Positions 6,855 through 9,293 of a stretch of DNA of 9,293 bases are shown here, piece by piece. The notes below the pieces were generated by a model. It did not search any database and was not told where the DNA came from. It worked only from the letters and a program-made list of their open reading frames with translations. Both the position numbers and the translations under genes were made by a program. The stretch is from Myxococcota bacterium (GTDB taxonomy: Bacteria > Myxococcota > Polyangia > GCA-2747355 > JAKLHH01), in assembly GCA_022710245.1 (NCBI GenBank), contig JAKLHH010000219.1, positions 1 to 9,293 of the forward strand, written 5' to 3'. Each line of letters begins with the position of its first letter. Positions within the stretch are counted from its first letter, which is position 1.

Positions 6855-6973
6855 GCTGCTCTCAGCCCCTCGTGCACCTGTGCAATCGCGGGGTGCAGGC
6901 TTGAGACTCCCCTCGGCTGCTCTCAGACCCTCGTGCACCTGTGCAATCGCGGGGTGCAGGCTTGAGACTCCCC
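6855..6973. repeat. Near-perfect 61-bp-period tandem duplication
   Basis: Bases 6855-6912 and 6916-6973 are the same 58 bases except for one difference (C6866 / A6927). This is the best-preserved and probably youngest part of the cluster. Confidence 0.85.
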
Positions 6974-7078
6974 CTCTCGGCTGCTCTCAGACGCCTTGTG
7001 TAGGCTGGCCTGCCGCTCGAGACCGCGGCTCGCAGCCCCTTGTGCAATCGCGGGGTGCAGGCTTGAGACCTGCCCGTC

Positions 7079-7197
7079 GAGATTGCTCACTTCTGTGCAA
7101 TCGCGGCTTGAAGTCTTGAGACCTCCCCCGGAGATTGCGCAGATCTGTGCAATCTCGGCCTGCAGGCTCGAGACCTGGCCCCCTAGATTGCACAGGC
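7079..7197. repeat. 52-53-bp units with GATTGC...GCAATC dyads
   Basis: Units start at 7079 (GAGATTGCTCAC), 7131 (GAGATTGCGCAG) and 7184 (TAGATTGCACAG, partial). In the second unit, 7131-7156 is a 26-bp palindrome with one mismatched position (a G-U pair if transcribed): GAGATTGCGCAGA against TCTGTGCAATCTC. Confidence 0.75.
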
Positions 7198-7458
7198 ACG
7201 CGGCCTGACCATTGTCATCGATCACCGTGAACCATGGCTCGCGGCATGGCCCTCGAGACAGCTGATCTCAGACCCCGGCGCACTCGCCGGCCGCAGACAT
7301 CCGACCTGCCCGGCCGCGCTGCAAACGACGTACGCCGTGTCGCCTCCAGACTGGGGGTCCATTCCTCACTTGGGCCGACACAGTCCCACCCTCGCCATGG
7401 CGTTTTGAGATCTTGGACGGCCGCAGCGACGGCATGGCTCTTGCTGTTCCAGTCATTC
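7198..7458. other. Intergenic region before the DPBB gene
   Basis: The frame of the downstream gene is open back to an ATG at 7234, but that stretch is Arg/Ser/Thr-rich, partly repeat-like, has no ribosome site, and would put about 75 residues before an evident signal peptide. It is therefore treated as non-coding leader. A faint inverted pair GTGTCG (about 7338) / CGACAC (about 7376) is the only other structure noticed. Confidence 0.5.
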
Positions 7459-8382
7459 ATGACGAGACGCAGGATCGCCTGGAAGGGGTTGTCCACGGTC
7501 GCGCTGCTGGCCGCCTCGACGACGCTGGGCCTGAGCTGCGGAGTCGGGGACCTCGGCGCCGATGGGATCGACGAGAGCGGCGGCCGCGAGACCTTCTTCA
7601 AGCACGGCACACCGCCGGGCGACGCGCCGTGGAGCTACTTCCTGACCTCCTACAGCGGCGGCACCATGGCCTGCGGCGGTCAGGCGAGCGGCGGCTACTA
7701 CGCCACGGGCGCCTACACCTTCGGCTGCGGCGCCAAGCTCCTCCTCGAGGCGAACGGCAAGTGCGTGGTGGTGAAGGTCGCGGACAACGGCCCCGCGGCC
7801 TGGGTGGAGAGCAAGGCCAAGGCACGCTGCGGCGGCACGGGCTACATCATCGACGCCTCGCCGGCGGTCTCCAAGCACCTCTTCGGTACGAGCTCGGCGG
7901 GCTGGTCGGACTGCTACGCGATCCAGGTGAGCGAGGTGGACAAGTCGACCGCGACCGGGCCGGTCTCCTGCAGCTCGGCGCCGACGCCGACGCCGAATCC
8001 GACGCCGACGCCGGAGCCAACGCCTACCCCAGAGCCGACACCGACGCCGGAGCCGACCCCGACGCCAGAGCCGACGCCCACGCCGGGGAGCGGCTTCATC
8101 GGGGACGCCTGCAGTGACGCGAGCCAGTGCTCCTCGGGGCTCTGTCTCGGCGAGGCCGACGGCTACCCCGGAGGCATGTGCACCCAGGACTGCAGCAAGC
8201 TCTGCCCGGACCAGTCGGGCAAGGCCGTGACCTTCTGCACCACCGTCGACGGCGCCCCCCGCTGCGTGTCTCGCTGCGACGAGAGCCTCTTCCCCGGGAC
8301 TGGCTGCCGCGACGGCTACCAGTGCGTGACCATGCCGCGCTTCGGCGACGAGGACGTCGAGCATCAGGTCTGCTTGCCGTAG
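7459..8382 (+). CDS. Double-psi beta-barrel (RlpA/expansin-like) protein with PT linker and Cys-rich tail
   Basis: The protein has 307 residues from the ATG at 7459, chosen because a basic-plus-hydrophobic signal ([19 protein letters not shown]) follows at once; no clear Shine-Dalgarno sequence is seen. Cys27 in LGLSC may be a relaxed lipobox, or cleavage may be by signal peptidase I. Residues about 45-172 look like a double-psi beta-barrel: [21 protein letters not shown] (the Asp position used in RlpA-like enzymes) and [16 protein letters not shown]. Such domains bind or cut peptidoglycan or cell-wall glycans, but I could not locate the second catalytic residue of RlpA, so enzymatic activity is uncertain. 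A rigid (PTPTPE)n linker spans 175-209. Residues 213-307 form a Cys-rich module ([18 protein letters not shown]) related to that of the gene at 2-688 but longer and without a MYXO-CTERM tail. The stop is 9 nt from the convergent PBP1C stop. Confidence 0.8.
   Translation: MTRRRIAWKGLSTVALLAASTTLGLSCGVGDLGADGIDESGGRETFFKHGTPPGDAPWSYFLTSYSGGTMACGGQASGGYYATGAYTFGCGAKLLLEANGKCVVVKVADNGPAAWVESKAKARCGGTGYIIDASPAVSKHLFGTSSAGWSDCYAIQVSEVDKSTATGPVSCSSAPTPTPNPTPTPEPTPTPEPTPTPEPTPTPEPTPTPGSGFIGDACSDASQCSSGLCLGEADGYPGGMCTQDCSKLCPDQSGKAVTFCTTVDGAPRCVSRCDESLFPGTGCRDGYQCVTMPRFGDEDVEHQVCLP
7981..8085 (+). repeat. Coding repeat for the Pro-Thr/Pro-Glu linker
   Basis: Codons for PT and PE alternate in a degenerate CCGACGCCGACGCCGGAG pattern over 35 residues. 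Such stretches change length by slippage and here separate the beta-barrel from the Cys-rich module. Confidence 0.8.
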
Positions 8383-8391
8383 GCCCGATCC

Positions 8392-9293
8392 TCACTCGAC
8401 GGTGATCGTCACGGCCGCGCTGCGCCGTCCGTCGGGGAGCACGGCCTCCACGCGGTGCTGCCCCGCCTGCAGCGGCCAGAGCGCGCTGTAGGGGTAGGGC
8501 GCGCGCGCGACCTCGCGGCCGTCGACGAGCCAGCGCACCTCGCGCACCCAGCCCTCGACGGTGGCCTCCAGCGGCACCTTCTGGTACTGCCGCTTCAGAT
8601 CGGGATCGATGAAGTAGCGGTCGCCCGAGGCCGGGAAGCGGATGCTGACGCGGGCCTGCTCCTCGCGCCGCGGGCAGAGCGGCGAGTCGCTGGTCGGCGG
8701 CGGCTCGATGCCGTAGGAGAGCGCCCAGGCGCGATAGACCGGCGGGTAGACGGTGAAGACGCGCCGCTCGACGAATCCGCCCTTCATCGCGGAGCGTCCG
8801 GAGGACGCGGGCAGGGCGGATTGCTCGTCGCAGCCAGGCCCGGCGAGGAGGCCGTTGCGGCGGTCGAGCGTGAGCTCACGGTGGAAGCGGCAGGGCTCGC
8901 GCGGCTCGCTGCCCTCGGCGAAGAGCTCGCTCACAGCGCCGCCGCAGTGCGGCCCGACCAGCTCCCCGGAGAGCGGGCAGATCTGCCGCTCGACGAGGCC
9001 GTCCGGCCGCTCCAGCTCCTCGGAGCTGTCGGCGCTGCCGCGTCGCGCCCGCGCCGCCGCGGTGATCACCTCGGCCCAGAGCGGCCCCGCGCCGGTGATG
9101 CCGGAGACGTTGTGCATGCTGCTCCCGTCGAAGTTCCCCACCCAGACGCCGACGGTCACCTCGGGCGTGTAGCCGATCGTCCAGTTGTCGCGGAAGTCCT
9201 TCGAGGTGCCGGTCTTCACCGACGCCGGGAAGCCCACCTCGAGCGGCGTCCGCCGGCCGAACGCCGGGAGGCGGGCGTTCGGATCGGCGAGGA
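8392..9293 (-). CDS. pbpC: Penicillin-binding protein 1C, C-terminal part (5' end outside window)
   Basis: About 300 C-terminal residues are visible; the frame is open to the window end, so the GTG at 9237 is internal. The visible part holds the end of the transpeptidase domain with the KTG motif (K-T-G-T-S, plus coordinates 9208-9216) followed by the typical DNWTIGYTPEVTVGVWVGNF and ITGAGPLWAEV. Next come a linker region with LTLDRRNGLLAGPGC and FTVYPPVYRAWA, and then the C-terminal BiPBP_C domain (about 8392-8650, starting near IRFPASGDRYFID). This layout is specific to PBP1C, a bifunctional murein synthase. Between GPGC and VERRVFTVYPP sit 17 extra codons (8773-8823) formed by hairpin copy C, where I would expect only a short variable link. 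The usual partner, an alpha-2-macroglobulin-like gene, would lie outside the window. The stop converges on the DPBB gene. Confidence 0.92.
   Translation of the reverse strand, partial: LADPNARLPAFGRRTPLEVGFPASVKTGTSKDFRDNWTIGYTPEVTVGVWVGNFDGSSMHNVSGITGAGPLWAEVITAAARARRGSADSSEELERPDGLVERQICPLSGELVGPHCGGAVSELFAEGSEPREPCRFHRELTLDRRNGLLAGPGCDEQSALPASSGRSAMKGGFVERRVFTVYPPVYRAWALSYGIEPPPTSDSPLCPRREEQARVSIRFPASGDRYFIDPDLKRQYQKVPLEATVEGWVREVRWLVDGREVARAPYPYSALWPLQAGQHRVEAVLPDGRRSAAVTITVE
8774..8822 (+). repeat. Nested-hairpin repeat, copy C, inside the PBP1C coding region
   Basis: This 49-nt element has the same design as copy A: outer stem AATCCGCCCT / AGGGCGGATT, left arm TCATCGCGGA, inner stem GCGTCC / GGACGC with loop GGA, and right arm GGGC. 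Against A, two outer pairs change from T-A to C-G and one inner pair from C-G to G-C, all with both partners changed. On the minus strand it is read in frame as QSALPASSGRSAMKGGF. Flanking CGACG (8769-8773) and CGTCG (8826-8830) could extend the stem across a small bulge. Confidence 0.88.

Larger units (their letters stand above)
6834..7197. repeat. Cluster of degenerate tandem repeats (TGTGCAATCGCGG... core)
   Basis: This fills the region after the peptidase stop. The core TGTGCAATCGCGGGGTGCAG followed by GCTTGAGAC appears at 6879, 6940 and 7041, with diverged copies at about 6997, 7094 and 7146. Two sub-families are seen: 61-bp units on the left and 52-53-bp units on the right. Units contain dyads (TGCACC...GGTGCA on the left, GATTGC...GCAATC on the right), so transcripts could fold. 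A weaker trace (CAGCTGATCTCAGACCCCGG at 7259) continues to the right. Frames inside are short and repetitive, so no gene is called. Confidence 0.8.

Noticed and set aside
4911..6938. 675-residue minus-strand open frame opposite the peptidase
   Set aside because: The plus strand encodes a full M3 peptidase with all active-site residues; the antisense reading is Val/Leu/Arg/Glu-biased and lacks motifs.
6879..7175. CRISPR-like array (about 30-bp repeats at intervals of 52-101 bp)
   Set aside because: The would-be spacers are themselves copies of each other, spacing is irregular, the repeats are degenerate, and no cas gene is present.
7234..7458. Extended N-terminus of the DPBB protein from the ATG at 7234
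   Set aside because: It would bury the signal peptide behind 75 low-complexity residues partly derived from repeat-like DNA, with no ribosome site.

Overview
The window is about 70% GC and reads as a chromosome segment from a myxobacterium-like bacterium (Myxococcota, formerly Deltaproteobacteria). The taxon is inferred from three things: a MYXO-CTERM-like C-terminal sorting signal at about 599-685, secreted proteins built from Pro/Thr linkers plus small Cys-rich modules, and a PEGA-domain envelope protein. No rRNA, tRNA, transposase, phage gene or CRISPR array is visible.

Layout from left to right. (1) 2-688 (+): 3' end of a secreted Ig-like/Cys-rich protein with a MYXO-CTERM-like tail. (2) 689-1113: no gene; a few palindromes and one clear hairpin just before the next gene. 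(3) 1114-2595 (+): phospholipase D-superfamily lipoprotein with two intact HKD motifs. (4) 2612-2698: three degenerate tandem repeats that run into the likely promoter of (5) 2712-3713 (+), a PEGA-domain envelope protein. (6) 3712-3808: two overlapping nested-hairpin repeats between convergent genes. (7) 3831-4691 (-): double-hotdog MaoC-type (R)-hydratase-like protein. (8) 4692-4838: divergent promoter region rich in dyads. (9) 4839-6824 (+): M3-family oligoendopeptidase F-like zinc peptidase with an N-terminal export signal. (10) 6834-7197: a second, unrelated repeat cluster. (11) 7459-8382 (+): double-psi beta-barrel (RlpA/expansin-like) protein with a PT/PE linker and a Cys-rich tail. (12) 8392-9293 (-): C-terminal part of penicillin-binding protein 1C, converging on gene 11.

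Most products are predicted to act in the envelope or outside the cell (sortase-type substrate, PLD lipoprotein, PEGA protein, exported peptidase, DPBB protein, PBP1C). The MaoC-like enzyme is the only clearly cytoplasmic one. The genes do not form one operon, and I see no shared pathway beyond the envelope theme.

The most interesting structure is a family of about 50-nt nested hairpins. There are three copies: A at 3712-3760, B at 3757-3808 and C at 8774-8822. They share an ATCgCGGAGC core, while the outer and inner stems differ between copies with base changes that compensate each other. Copies A and B sit in an intergenic gap and share 4 nt. Copy C lies inside the PBP1C coding region, where it reads through as about 17 extra codons without breaking the frame. 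I infer a mobile, structure-selected palindromic element that tolerates coding sequence. Two other repeat families (2612-2698 and 6834-7197) occur in the same window.
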